From Paenibacillus lemnae (GTDB taxonomy: Bacteria > Bacillota > Bacilli > Paenibacillales > Paenibacillaceae): a stretch of 64,000 nucleotides of DNA. Positions 8,878 through 17,796 of this stretch are shown here, piece by piece. A program made the position numbers and the translations under genes. The DNA is taken from the NCBI RefSeq assembly GCF_012933385.1, contig NZ_JABBPN010000004.1, positions 186,001 to 250,000 on the forward strand. The letters are read 5' to 3'. The notes beneath the pieces were generated by a model, which was not told where the DNA came from, did no database searches, and saw nothing but the letters and a program-made list of their open reading frames with translations. Position 1 is the first letter of the stretch. Each line of letters starts with the position of its first letter.

Positions 8878-10251
8878 ATGTCCAAATCCAAGTTACCGGT
8901 ACAGCTCATTACCTCAAACACGCTGCCGGAAAACCATATCAGGCTTGGCGATCGACTGATGAAGTCGCTCCGGATTCCGCCGGATCAACCCATTATACTT
9001 GCCTTCGGTTCATTCAGGCAGGAGATCCGTGCCGTTCCGGGAAAGAAATTGAAAGCTATTCGCATCAGTCCCTCCCTCTCCAAAAGCGCCGGTCTTCTTC
9101 CAGGGTCCGTTGTCAACGCAGCATACTACGTCGCTGAAAGAACACTGAAGGTCGGGCCCGTAATCGGGGTCATGATCGGCCGCTATGATCCCCAGGAGCC
9201 CCAAAAGCCCTTCGGATCCATATCTTCCTTTTGCATGGAAATGATACACGCCAGCCGGAAGCTGGGTGCATTTGTATACTTTTTCACACCCGATATGATC
9301 GGTCCAACGATCTCCTCACTGGAAGGAGTCTGGTATGATTCCGGATGGAAAAAAGGCTCTGTTCCGGCACCGGATGTGATCAACAACCGGCTGGCTACAC
9401 GTAAGTTAGAGAATAGTCCTAGAGTACAGCATTTCATGAAAGAAGTAAAATCACGCTACAACACCCCGGTGTTCAATGAAAAGTTTCTGGATAAGTCTGA
9501 CGTGTTTGAGGCATTGGGAACCGATGAAAGGCTTGGGAGATATTTACCGGAGTCTTATCTGCTCAAAAACTATCCCACGCTCAAAAAAATGTGCGCTTCG
9601 TACCCCACGGTGTTCCTAAAGCCCGTCCGCGGCAGTCTGGGCAAAGGCATTATCCGCATCTCACGCCAGACTGACGGCACCTATCACACACTGACTACAT
9701 CGCTGGAAGGGACGAAACGCAAACCATATGCCACGCTTCAGAAGCTGTACAACGGATTGTCCGCCAAGCTGATGAAGGAGCGGTATCAGATCCAGCAGGG
9801 CCTGAACCTCATTCGCAATCAGAAGCGGAATGTGGATTTCCGCGCTCTGGTTCATAAAAACCAGAAGGGCAAGTGGAGCGTCACATCCATCGTCGGACGC
9901 ATTGCCGGCGGCAATCACTTCGTCTCCAACCTCGCCCGCGGGGGAACTTTAACGACGGTCAAGGAAGCCTTAGCCGGCAGCAGTATTCCATTGAACGCGA
10001 AGCAGCAGGTCCCTTCCCGTATGGAGCAGGCCGCTCTGGAGATTGCCAAGGGCGTCGAGTCCTCTATCCCCTTCCACTTCGGTGAACTCGGGATTGACCT
10101 TGCGGTCGATACGACCGGACGGATCTGGCTGCTGGAGGTAAACTCGAAGCCGTCCAAGAGTGATAACGCACCGCTGAACAGTGATTATAAAATCCGGCCA
10201 TCCGCCATGCGGCTGGTTCAGTATGCTCAATACCTGACCGGCCTTCAATAG
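8878..10251 (+). CDS. YheC/YheD-family ATP-grasp protein 1 (long form), spore-coat associated
   Basis: 457 residues from the second of two adjacent ATGs (8875 and 8878); 8878 is 7 bases after AAGGAG. The N-terminal 95 residues form a small beta-rich domain that the short paralogues lack. A Rossmann-like region follows (GPVIGVMIGRYD), then an ATP-grasp domain: phosphate/nucleotide loop FLKPVRGSLGKGIIRI, VDFRALVHKN, and the metal-binding end GELGIDLAVD...WLLEVNSKPSK. ATP-grasp enzymes join a carboxylate to an amine or thiol through an acyl-phosphate. The substrate of YheC/YheD is unknown; the B. subtilis proteins are annotated as spore-coat associated. First gene of a five-gene array. Confidence 0.88.
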   Translation: MSKSKLPVQLITSNTLPENHIRLGDRLMKSLRIPPDQPIILAFGSFRQEIRAVPGKKLKAIRISPSLSKSAGLLPGSVVNAAYYVAERTLKVGPVIGVMIGRYDPQEPQKPFGSISSFCMEMIHASRKLGAFVYFFTPDMIGPTISSLEGVWYDSGWKKGSVPAPDVINNRLATRKLENSPRVQHFMKEVKSRYNTPVFNEKFLDKSDVFEALGTDERLGRYLPESYLLKNYPTLKKMCASYPTVFLKPVRGSLGKGIIRISRQTDGTYHTLTTSLEGTKRKPYATLQKLYNGLSAKLMKERYQIQQGLNLIRNQKRNVDFRALVHKNQKGKWSVTSIVGRIAGGNHFVSNLARGGTLTTVKEALAGSSIPLNAKQQVPSRMEQAALEIAKGVESSIPFHFGELGIDLAVDTTGRIWLLEVNSKPSKSDNAPLNSDYKIRPSAMRLVQYAQYLTGLQ

Positions 10252-10259
10252 GAGGTTCT

Positions 10260-11387
10260 ATGTCCTCAATACAAGTTGGCACGCTCGGCGTGATGGTCTG
10301 CCGCAGAGAAGGTACGCCGCCCTTTACAGACCGTGAGTATCTTAAAAATCTGTGTCTGGCTTCATCGAGGCTTGGCCTGAGGGTGTTCGTCTTTTTTCCG
10401 GATCACATCAAAACAGGGAATGATGGTATTCCTGAATCATCAGTTACCGGGCTCATCTATCGGCAGGGCCGCTGGGAAGAAGATACATTTCCGTTTCCGG
10501 ATCTCATCTATGACCGCTGCCTATCTAAAAATGCCAGTGAAAGTCTGGCTGTACGCCATGCGCTCACGGCAGCTGCCGTGTCCAGCCGTATCCTATGGTC
10601 CCGCGGTCTGCCGGGAAAACAGAAGGTTTATGAACACCTTCAGCGGAATCCGTCGCTTTTGCCCCATCTCCCACATACGTTAACCTATACCGGCACTGCC
10701 TCTCTCAGGAAAGCTCTCCAATGCTTCCGAGGAGAATTGTTCATGAAACCGAGCAGCGGCTCTCATGGAAGTCATACCTTATATGTCAACACCACAGGGG
10801 AGAAGCCGTGGGTTCAGGGACGAAAACGCGATAATTCCATGTTCAGGCTTATTCTTCATGACAAAGACCTGTTCCCATGGATACAACGGTTTACCGGTCA
10901 ACGAACCTTTTTGATACAGCCATTTCTGCAGCTGACCTGCAAAGACGGCAGCCCATTCGATATTCGGGTACTGGTACAGAAGAATGAGACCGGACGCTGG
11001 AACATTACCGGTTCGGCTCTGCGAAAGGGTTCTCCTGACGGACTGACTTCCAATCTTCACGGAGGTGGGAGCGCAGTTCCGGTACTTCCTTTTCTGCAAT
11101 CACAATTCGGCCTTCCTGTTTCCGCTGAAATTACAGATCTCATAGAACACCTCAGCGCTCAAATCCCTCCGCTGCTTGAGAACGGCTTTGGCCGACTGGG
11201 CGAGCTTGGCATCGACTTTGGTGTCGACCGGATGGGAAAGGTCTGGCTGCTAGAGGTGAATTCCAAACCAGGGCGGCAGGCATTCACTCATACCAGAGAT
11301 ATTCCGGCAGCAAAGCTGTCCGTGATGAATCCTCTCCGGTACGCCCGTTATTTACTGCTTCGACAACTTAGGAGGGTTATTTCATGA
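10260..11387 (+). CDS. YheC/YheD-family ATP-grasp protein 2 (short form)
   Basis: 375 residues, without the extra N-terminal domain of the first gene. It begins with the Rossmann-like segment (VGTLGVMVCRREG) and continues with the ATP-grasp core: LFMKPSSGSHGSHTLYV, FDIRVLVQKNETGRW, then GELGIDFGVD and WLLEVNSKPGR. The nucleotide loop has GSHGSH in place of GSLGKG, so ATP contacts may differ. AGGAGG overlaps the stop codon of gene 1 and the ATG is 8 bases past that stop, so the genes are co-translated. Its stop overlaps the start of the next gene by 4 bases. Confidence 0.87.
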   Translation: MSSIQVGTLGVMVCRREGTPPFTDREYLKNLCLASSRLGLRVFVFFPDHIKTGNDGIPESSVTGLIYRQGRWEEDTFPFPDLIYDRCLSKNASESLAVRHALTAAAVSSRILWSRGLPGKQKVYEHLQRNPSLLPHLPHTLTYTGTASLRKALQCFRGELFMKPSSGSHGSHTLYVNTTGEKPWVQGRKRDNSMFRLILHDKDLFPWIQRFTGQRTFLIQPFLQLTCKDGSPFDIRVLVQKNETGRWNITGSALRKGSPDGLTSNLHGGGSAVPVLPFLQSQFGLPVSAEITDLIEHLSAQIPPLLENGFGRLGELGIDFGVDRMGKVWLLEVNSKPGRQAFTHTRDIPAAKLSVMNPLRYARYLLLRQLRRVIS

Positions 11388-12757
11388 GTTTGACTTTCAG
11401 TAATGTTCATTTCTCGCAGCAGCCCGAAAAAGTGGTCTTTATGTCCGGCTCGCTCATGAGAAGTATGGGACTTACAGGAAAAAAGCAGATCCAGCTGACG
11501 CTCGGCACGGATTCTTTGACTGTCCCCCTTAAATCCATTGACCGGTCCGGAAAGCATGTTTATTTGAGTTCGGGCTTGCGGTCCAATGTCCGTGTACCCC
11601 GGTCCGGACCTGCCTATGTTCACAGTCCCAAAGAAGGACACATTCACTTGGGACCTGTTGTAGGCGTTCTGTCTGACGGCCCTTCGGTTCCCGGCAACCC
11701 TTTTGGCTCCCGGACCGGCTACATTAAGCAGCTGCTTCGGGAAGGCAGCAAGAAAATGTATGTTTATGCCTTTGCACCGCGGGACATCAATTGGCAAAAA
11801 GAAACAGTCAATGCCTATATCCTGAGCTCAGGCGGACAATTTATAAGAAAGACTGTTCCGCTGCCGGATGTCGTCTACAACCGCCTTCCCAGCAGACGAA
11901 CCGATTTTTCCAATTTTACCAATCAGCTGAGAGACCGTTTCCTCCGCCGAAACATCTCCTTTTTCAACTGGGCTTTTTTCAACAAATCGGATATATACAA
12001 TCTGTTGGAAAATGACGTGCAGGCAGGACGATATGTGCCGGAAACCTATAACAGTCCGGGTCCGGAACGGATCAAGGATATGATGGAGCGCCACCGGTTT
12101 GTCTATTACAAGCCGTCTGCAGGCAGCCTAGGTAATGGCATTTACCGATTGACGTATCACCCTAAAAAAGGATATTTCGCACGGTACCGGAGTGAGGGCG
12201 GCAATACCCTGCTGAAGTTTCCGAACTTCAACAGCCTCATGAAGATGCTGCAAAGCAAGCATGGAGGCAGTTTGAAAAACTATGTTATTCAGCAGGGAAT
12301 CCGGCTCATAGAAATTGACGATTGTCCGATTGATTTCCGTTTTCATATGCACAAGAACGCCAAAAACCGCTGGACTGCCGTTGGCATTGGAGCCAAGAAA
12401 GCCGGCCGGGGCAGTGTAACTACGCATATTAAAAATGGCGGACAGCTCATGACTCCGGAACAGGCGCTTGGACTTGTATTTGGCTCACGCTCGAAAGAAG
12501 TCCTCGATCGTGCCAAGCAGGCTGCGATTGTACTCGCGGAGTCGATTGAAAGCCATCAATCTCATGTGCTGGCTGAGATTGGATTCGATATCGGCATTGA
12601 CGAGGATGAGAAAATCTGGATGTTCGAAGCCAACTCCAAGCCAGGACGTTCTATTTTTGCTCATCCTTCCCTGAAGGTCGAGGGCAGGGCATCTGTTGAG
12701 CACATTTTTGAACACAGTCTGTATCTGAGCGGATTCTTCAGGGGGAATGATTCATGA
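11384..12757 (+). CDS. YheC/YheD-family ATP-grasp protein 3 (long form)
   Basis: 457 residues, again the long form with an N-terminal beta-rich domain (about 1-95), then GPVVGVLSDG and the ATP-grasp core with YYKPSAGSLGNGIYRL, IDFRFHMHKNAKNRW and AEIGFDIGIDEDEKIWMFEANSKPGR. The starting ATG overlaps the stop of gene 2 (ATGA), with AGGAGGG upstream, and its own stop overlaps the start of gene 4 in the same way. Genes 1 and 3 are the two long copies, each followed by a short copy, which suggests duplication of a long-short pair. Confidence 0.87.
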   Translation: MSLTFSNVHFSQQPEKVVFMSGSLMRSMGLTGKKQIQLTLGTDSLTVPLKSIDRSGKHVYLSSGLRSNVRVPRSGPAYVHSPKEGHIHLGPVVGVLSDGPSVPGNPFGSRTGYIKQLLREGSKKMYVYAFAPRDINWQKETVNAYILSSGGQFIRKTVPLPDVVYNRLPSRRTDFSNFTNQLRDRFLRRNISFFNWAFFNKSDIYNLLENDVQAGRYVPETYNSPGPERIKDMMERHRFVYYKPSAGSLGNGIYRLTYHPKKGYFARYRSEGGNTLLKFPNFNSLMKMLQSKHGGSLKNYVIQQGIRLIEIDDCPIDFRFHMHKNAKNRWTAVGIGAKKAGRGSVTTHIKNGGQLMTPEQALGLVFGSRSKEVLDRAKQAAIVLAESIESHQSHVLAEIGFDIGIDEDEKIWMFEANSKPGRSIFAHPSLKVEGRASVEHIFEHSLYLSGFFRGNDS

Positions 12758-13860
12758 TCAGCCGGCTTGAGGAGGATAATAAGGTCGTCGCCATACTCAC
12801 CATGTCTGACTCCTTCCGCATGTTCAGAGGCAACCGGCAAAATTTTCAGGAAATCATTAAAACCGGCAAAGATATGGGCTATCTCGTCTATGTGCTTACT
12901 ACCAGGGATCTCATCATGGATTCTCCCACTGTAAAAGGCTTTGTACCAAGCGGGGATCAGACCTGGGAACAGAAGACATTCCCCTTTCCCCGTATCATTT
13001 ATAACCGGATTCCGAACCGCGAGGATGAGATGCGGCCTAAAGTCGGCCGAAAAATTAAAGCATGTCTACAGCATCCCAAAATTGATATTTATAACCCTTA
13101 CTTTTTTAACAAGCGGCAGTTGTTCAGCTGGCTGGATAAATCACGTCATACCCGTCAGTGGGCCCCCTCCACCAAACGGTTAAAGGGACTCTCTTCCTTA
13201 CATGACATGCTGAAGCAGACACCCTATCTGTATCTGAAGCCGGAAGAAGGCAAGGCAGGCCGAGGAATCATGCGTTTGAAATACCAGAAGAACAAGAACC
13301 TCCCATTTCGTCTTCAAATTCAAAACAACCGCAGCAGCACGACTTATAAGGCAGCTTCTCTGGAAAGGCTGTGGCGGCGCGTGTATCAGGAAACCCGTGA
13401 TGAGTCCTACCTCATTCAACAGGGAATTGAATTGGCTTCCTTGCACGGCAGGCCTTTCGATCTGAGAATTCTGGTTCAGAAAACAGAGCACGGCTCCTGG
13501 AGTGTGACTGGCGTCGGTGCCCGAATGGCTGGCATTCACAGTATTACGACACATGTGCCAAGGGGAGGCTCCATTGAAGATCCGGAGAAGCTTCTGAATG
13601 CGCTGTTCGGGTCCGAGCAAAGTGAGGAAATTCTGAGCAAGGTACGTAGTGCCGCTGTTCAGATCGCCAGACAGATCGAAAAAGGCTCTGAATGCCAGTT
13701 AGGCGAAATGTCTATGGATTTGGGCGTAGACGACGCGGGAAGCTTGTGGTTTTTTGAAGCGAATGCCCGGCCTATGAAATTTGACGAACCGATGATCCGT
13801 AAACGCTCGCTGGAGCGGATATTTAAATATTGTGATCATTTGATCGGACGGCGTTCGTGA
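12754..13860 (+). CDS. YheC/YheD-family ATP-grasp protein 4 (short form, divergent end)
   Basis: 368 residues, short form. Core elements are YLKPEEGKAGRGIMRL, FDLRILVQKTEHGSW and GEMSMDLGVDDAGSLWFFEANARP. The last motif reads EANARP where the paralogues have E(V/A)N(S/P)KP; the Glu and Asn that usually bind magnesium remain, so activity is still plausible. Coupled to gene 3 by a 4-base overlap. A 38-base spacer separates it from gene 5. Confidence 0.86.
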   Translation: MISRLEEDNKVVAILTMSDSFRMFRGNRQNFQEIIKTGKDMGYLVYVLTTRDLIMDSPTVKGFVPSGDQTWEQKTFPFPRIIYNRIPNREDEMRPKVGRKIKACLQHPKIDIYNPYFFNKRQLFSWLDKSRHTRQWAPSTKRLKGLSSLHDMLKQTPYLYLKPEEGKAGRGIMRLKYQKNKNLPFRLQIQNNRSSTTYKAASLERLWRRVYQETRDESYLIQQGIELASLHGRPFDLRILVQKTEHGSWSVTGVGARMAGIHSITTHVPRGGSIEDPEKLLNALFGSEQSEEILSKVRSAAVQIARQIEKGSECQLGEMSMDLGVDDAGSLWFFEANARPMKFDEPMIRKRSLERIFKYCDHLIGRRS

Positions 13861-13898
13861 TCACGGATAAGAAACTAAATGCAAGAAGGTGAATCGCT

Positions 13899-15008
13899 GT
13901 GTCTCAGCCCGTCTTAGGTATCCTGACGTTGTATTTGAACAACCGCTACAGGCTTGAAGAAGCCTCTGTATATGAAAGAATGATTGCTGAGGGCCGTGAA
14001 ATGGGGCTGGATGTTTTTGTGTTCACACCCGCTGACGTTCATGGCGGTATGATTCATGCACTCGTGTTCAACCCTTCGACCGGCAAATGGTCCAGACAAA
14101 AGCGCCCCTTTCCCCACATGATCTATGACCGCTGCCGGATTCAAAAAAGCGCACGGTTTCAGCAGCTGCTGCGCTTCCGAAACCAGTACAGCCATTTGCT
14201 GTTCCTCAATCGGCCGCTGCGGAACAAGTGGACCGTTCATCAGGCGCTATATACGTTGAGACGATTCCGCCCCCATCTGCCGGAAACGATGCTGGTTCAA
14301 AGCTTGGGCGATGTTACACGAATGCTGCAGCATCATCCCGCTGTTTATCTCAAACCGATTAACGGTACCGGCGGGCGGGGTATTCTGCGGATTTCCCGTG
14401 GATCCGGTTCACATAGTGCCTATGAAATCCGCGGACGCAATGCCAACCGCAGTATCATAACCCCGCGCAAGGTTCCTGCGGCCATGCTCGGTTCTTTCCT
14501 GGCTGGCTGGGATGTGAAGGGAAGATATCTGGTTCAGGAGGCCATTCCCCTGGAACTGCCAAGCGGCAGAGTGCATGATTACCGAATGCTCGTTCAGAAG
14601 AACGGCTTCGGCGAATGGGAAGTTACCGGCTGTGTGGGCCGTGTAGGTGCATTAAACAGTGTGACCTCCAATCTTCACGGCGGCGGCAGAGCCATGGTCA
14701 TGAGTGAACTGCTCAATGAATGGATAACGGATCCCCAAAAACGGGAGAAAGTGAATGAAGAAGCCTCTCGTCTCGGGATTGATGTGTCCATGTTTCTGGA
14801 AGAACAGTACGGCGCACTGTGTGAACTGGCTCTCGATCTTGCGATCGACCGGTCCGGACGCATTCTTCTGCTTGAGGTGAATCCTAAGCCGTCCAGAGAA
14901 GTATTCTCACAGATCGGTGACAAGGCCGCCTACCGCGACTCTCTTACCCGTCCTCTGGAATATGCGCTATGGGTGTACAACCGGAGAAAATCCGCCAAAA
15001 ACGCATAA
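13899..15008 (+). CDS. YheC/YheD-family ATP-grasp protein 5 (short form)
   Basis: 369 residues starting with GTG (13899) about 8 bases after GAAGG. The ATP-grasp core is complete: VYLKPINGTGGRGILRI, HDYRMLVQKNGFGEW, then CELALDLAIDRSGRILLLEVNPKPSR. It closes the array, ahead of a GC-rich hairpin. Five adjacent paralogues with conserved catalytic motifs but different nucleotide loops suggest several related ligation steps, or parallel enzymes with different acceptors, in the developing spore. The substrate is not visible from sequence. Confidence 0.87.
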   Translation: MSQPVLGILTLYLNNRYRLEEASVYERMIAEGREMGLDVFVFTPADVHGGMIHALVFNPSTGKWSRQKRPFPHMIYDRCRIQKSARFQQLLRFRNQYSHLLFLNRPLRNKWTVHQALYTLRRFRPHLPETMLVQSLGDVTRMLQHHPAVYLKPINGTGGRGILRISRGSGSHSAYEIRGRNANRSIITPRKVPAAMLGSFLAGWDVKGRYLVQEAIPLELPSGRVHDYRMLVQKNGFGEWEVTGCVGRVGALNSVTSNLHGGGRAMVMSELLNEWITDPQKREKVNEEASRLGIDVSMFLEEQYGALCELALDLAIDRSGRILLLEVNPKPSREVFSQIGDKAAYRDSLTRPLEYALWVYNRRKSAKNA

Positions 15009-15060
15009 CACAGGCAACGGACTGTCAGCTTAAGACAGTGTCGATAGATCCAAACAAATC

Positions 15061-15104
15061 GGCGGCGGCATCAGGAGTTTCTCCTGATGCCGCCGCCTTT
15101 CTTT
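15061..15104 (+). terminator. Terminator of the ATP-grasp array
   Basis: A perfect 17-base GC-rich inverted repeat (GGCGGCGGCATCAGGAG, 3-base loop) followed by a T-rich run broken by G and C. It lies 52 bases after gene 5 and just before the convergent HAD gene. Confidence 0.8.
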
Positions 15105-15112
15105 GCCTTATT

Positions 15113-15832
15113 CTATGATTCTGCAGAGCTGTCGTAAAGACTGATCAATTCAGGGAACGTGGTGATAATGGCATCCGATCCGCTAAGTTCTGAATCGCTG
15201 CCAAAGCCTGCATATTGACATCCGATAACCGTTTGACCGTTCTCTTTGCCTGCCTCCACATCCGACGAGCGGTCACCGATCATCCAGGCCCGCTGGATGC
15301 CATGGTTTTTGAGCAGCAGCGCTACGAGGTCTACCTTGCTTGTCGTGGCATGCTCACCCGCACTGTACAATCCCTCAAACAACGGTGCCAGGTCGCGAGC
15401 CATGGCGATTCCTTTGACGTAATCCTCAAGGCCGTTACTAGCCACAAACAGCCGTACCCCCCGCTCTTTCAGTTCGCTTAACGTTTCGACTACCCCTGGA
15501 TAAAGAACAGCCTCTTCATTCTCAAGGCCTTCCAGTTCCAGCTGAAGCAGCAGCTCGTCTGCGCGACGGTGTGCTTCAGACGTTCCATGAGGAATCACCC
15601 GTTTCCAGATATCTTCAAGAAGCATACCAAGACTGCCGAGCATAAGCTGTTCATCTGGTGTATCTCCCTCGTGATGTCCTTCCTCCCGGAGGATGTCAAA
15701 CATCTTGTGATACGCAGGAAGCAGCAGCGTTTCCGTCTGAAACAAGGTGCCATCCATATCAAAGATCATTGCTTCAGGTTTTATAAGTTTTCCAGTCGTT
15801 TCCACTTCTCCACTCATCCCTTCATCTGCCAT
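15113..15832 (-). CDS. HAD-superfamily phosphatase
   Basis: 239 residues with the four HAD motifs: DMDGTLFQTE (nucleophile and acid aspartates, about residues 24-33), ASNG in motif II, a lysine-containing third region, and GDRSSDVEAGKENG in motif IV. A helical cap lies between motifs I and II, as in phosphoglycolate phosphatase or beta-phosphoglucomutase-like enzymes. The substrate cannot be assigned. Its start is uncertain: no good ribosome site precedes the ATG at 15832, and the fold itself needs only residues from about 18 onward. Confidence 0.85.
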   Translation of the reverse strand: MADEGMSGEVETTGKLIKPEAMIFDMDGTLFQTETLLLPAYHKMFDILREEGHHEGDTPDEQLMLGSLGMLLEDIWKRVIPHGTSEAHRRADELLLQLELEGLENEEAVLYPGVVETLSELKERGVRLFVASNGLEDYVKGIAMARDLAPLFEGLYSAGEHATTSKVDLVALLLKNHGIQRAWMIGDRSSDVEAGKENGQTVIGCQYAGFGSDSELSGSDAIITTFPELISLYDSSAES

Positions 15833-15962
15833 TGGTGTTTGTCTGTCTATTTCACATCATAAGTGAAAGAAGCATAAGGTAGCAAACGAAAGTACAAGAA
15901 ACGGTTGTCTTTGTGTGCGGCAGGGTAATAAGAACAAAGACTGGTGAATGAAGGAGGAACTT

Positions 15963-16490
15963 ATGTTATTCAGCAATTGGAACGATATATTCCGGATTCT
16001 GATTATTGGCTGTATGAGCTATATCTCACTCATTATCTTGGTGCGGGTTTCAGGTAAAAGAACACTTGCCAAAATGAACGCATTTGACTTTACGGTCTCG
16101 GTGGCGGTAGGATCCACGCTTTCCACTGTCATTCTGGATAAAAATATAACCTTAGCAGAAGGCTTAACCGCGTTTGCTGTCCTCATTGGTTTACAGTATA
16201 TTTTAGCATGGTTCGCTTCGAGAAATCACAAATTTCGCAGCCTGCTCCAGGCCAGTCCGGAGCTGGTTTATTACGATGGCCATTATCTAAAACACATTAT
16301 GAAAAAAAACCGGATTGACCAACAGGATATTTATCAATGGACACGTTCCCAGGGTTTCACCAATATGGATCAGATTCATGCCATCGTGTTGGAAACGAAC
16401 GGGAAAATGTCTGTACTGCAATCAGAGGAGAAGGGTTCCGAACATGCCCTGAATGATGTTGATACCGATTCGGCAAAACCTGAACAATGA
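15963..16490 (+). CDS. DUF421 membrane protein (YetF/YdfS type)
   Basis: 175 residues. Three membrane segments (about 8-28, 43-60, 65-84) are followed by the small soluble DUF421 domain (from about ELVYYDGHY). The family signature VSGKRTLAKMNAFDFTV and VGSTLSTVIL is present. Members such as YetF occur in spore formers and some are spore-associated; the molecular role is unknown. The ATG at 15963 is chosen because AAGGAGGA (15951-15958) lies immediately upstream; an in-frame ATG at 15948 lies before that ribosome site. A likely terminator follows. Confidence 0.87.
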   Translation: MLFSNWNDIFRILIIGCMSYISLIILVRVSGKRTLAKMNAFDFTVSVAVGSTLSTVILDKNITLAEGLTAFAVLIGLQYILAWFASRNHKFRSLLQASPELVYYDGHYLKHIMKKNRIDQQDIYQWTRSQGFTNMDQIHAIVLETNGKMSVLQSEEKGSEHALNDVDTDSAKPEQ

Positions 16491-16505
16491 GACGTATTCA
16501 TGCAA

Positions 16506-16543
16506 AAGGACAGACCCAGGCACCAGAGCTTGGATCTGTCCTT
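16506..16543. terminator. Hairpin between DUF421 gene and cotJC
   Basis: AAGGACAGA-CC pairs with GG-TCTGTCCTT (one mismatch). The outer A/T pairs give T runs on both strands, so it can serve both convergent genes. Confidence 0.7.
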
Positions 16544-16552
16544 ATTATTGTG

Positions 16553-17122
16553 TCAGAAAATTTTACGGGTCGCCCGGTCTTCTTTAATGATCTCTACCGC
16601 TTCCCGGAAGCGAATGGCATGAATGATCTCCCGCTCCCGCAAAAACTTCAAGCTGTCTTGAATGTCCACATCATCCGTCATGTCGATGAGCCACTGGTAC
16701 GTTGCACGAGCCTTCTCTTCAGCAGCAATATCCTCATATAAGTCGGCGATCGGATCGCCTTTGGCGTTTATGTAGCTCGCTGTCCAAGGGACACCTGACG
16801 CGTTTTCATAATACAATGCTTTATCATGATTAGCATAATGAGCGCCCAGGCCTGCTGCCTGTAACTGGTCTACTGTTGCATCTTTGGTCAGCTTATACAC
16901 CATTGTTGCGATCATTTCCAGATGAGCAAATTCCTCTGTGCCAATATCATTTAAGACACCGATCACCTTATCAGGAATGGTATAGCGCTGGTTCAAGTAC
17001 CGGAGAGCAGCTGCCAGCTCGCCATCAGCCCCTCCATACTGTTCAATCAGAAATTTGGCCATCATGGGGTCGCATTTGCTTACCCTGACCGGATACTGGA
17101 GCTTTTTCTCATAGATCCACAT
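16553..17122 (-). CDS. cotJC: Spore coat protein CotJC, manganese-catalase fold
   Basis: 189 residues. A four-helix ferritin-like protein related to Mn-catalases and built into the inner spore coat. Metal-ligand helices are visible: ELAAALRYLNQRY, GTEEFAHLEMIATMV and IAAEEKARATYQWL, with a final EREIIHAIRF. The length and the N-terminus (MWIYEKKLQYPV) fit CotJC. Last gene of cotJABC; AAGGAGG lies upstream. Whether it degrades hydrogen peroxide in the coat is known only for some homologues. Confidence 0.95.
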   Translation of the reverse strand: MWIYEKKLQYPVRVSKCDPMMAKFLIEQYGGADGELAAALRYLNQRYTIPDKVIGVLNDIGTEEFAHLEMIATMVYKLTKDATVDQLQAAGLGAHYANHDKALYYENASGVPWTASYINAKGDPIADLYEDIAAEEKARATYQWLIDMTDDVDIQDSLKFLREREIIHAIRFREAVEIIKEDRATRKIF

Positions 17123-17155
17123 GTGATGATATGCCTCCTTCGCTTGGGAATATGC

Positions 17156-17521
17156 TCAAACCTGCCAGGGCCAGGGGCTTTGAGGCCATTCAAATGGATA
17201 ACGCGAGAAGGAGTGGCCGAAATTGGTTAGAGGTCCATACAGCGCTTCAAATGATTTGGCCAGCATCATGCGTTCCTGTGCCAATTTGTTATACTGTTCA
17301 ATGCTCTTTAGATCTCCAGGATGCGTATTCAGATACAGATTGAGTTCCACGAGCACAAAATCAACGGCCTGCAGCTGCTCCAGCATTTCATAATAGCGGG
17401 GGTCCCCGGCCTGCTGTTTGGCCGGGGCTTGAGCCTGGGCTTGAGCTTGCGCCTGCGCCTGAGCCTGGGCCTGCGCTTGGGCTTGCGCTTGCGCCTGAGC
17501 CTGGGCTTTTGCTTCATCCAT
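17156..17521 (-). CDS. cotJB: Spore coat protein CotJB with N-terminal Ala-Gln repeat
   Basis: 121 residues. The C-terminal 85 residues are a normal CotJB (RYYEMLEQLQAVDFVLVELN, YLNTHPGD, FGHSFSRYPFEWPQSPWPWQ), which works with CotJA and CotJC in the inner coat. The family is usually about 85-90 residues long; here an extra N-terminus consists of MDEAK, then 13 consecutive Ala-Gln pairs, then APAKQQAGD. Alanine and glutamine codons in the repeat vary (GCC/GCT/GCG, CAG/CAA). AAAGGAG at the end of cotJA serves as its ribosome site, and cotJA stops 3 bases before this ATG. Confidence 0.93.
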   Translation of the reverse strand: MDEAKAQAQAQAQAQAQAQAQAQAQAQAQAQAPAKQQAGDPRYYEMLEQLQAVDFVLVELNLYLNTHPGDLKSIEQYNKLAQERMMLAKSFEALYGPLTNFGHSFSRYPFEWPQSPWPWQV

Positions 17522-17524
17522 GTC

Positions 17525-17746
17525 CTATTCTCCTTTCATTTTCCGGGATACATAGGGACTGTAGAGAGAAGGCCAGAGGGTTCCATGCTTGAGTGCTTCC
17601 GCGGGACTAAACTGCGGTAAATCCGGCGGCTGAAATACGACATATTGATTAACGGGAACGACATAGGTTCTGCACGGCAGTGGAGGACATGGATCGAACG
17701 GACTGCGGAAAGGGACATAAGTCCGCTCTTCATGATTCATTTTCAC
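17525..17746 (-). CDS. cotJA: Spore coat-associated protein CotJA
   Basis: 73 residues, rich in proline and tyrosine, with the family pattern RTYVPFRSPFDPCPP, then YVVPVNQYVVFQPP, then FSPAEALKHGTLWPSLYSPY. First gene of cotJABC, required for coat assembly of CotJC. The start is GTG (17746), 8 bases after AGGAGG; the ATG two codons later is further from the ribosome site. Upstream, on the minus strand, TCATTTT and CATATGTT resemble a mother-cell promoter, with a slightly short 12-base spacer. Confidence 0.92.
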   Translation of the reverse strand: MKMNHEERTYVPFRSPFDPCPPLPCRTYVVPVNQYVVFQPPDLPQFSPAEALKHGTLWPSLYSPYVSRKMKGE

Positions 17747-17796
17747 TGGGCATACCTCCTTTTTTTGTTGAATAGTCGAAACGGTTCTCCGTAACT

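Noticed and set aside
17321-17620. Leu/Arg/Ser-repeat frame opposite cotJB
   Set aside because: It is the antisense translation of the Ala-Gln repeat, with no start context.
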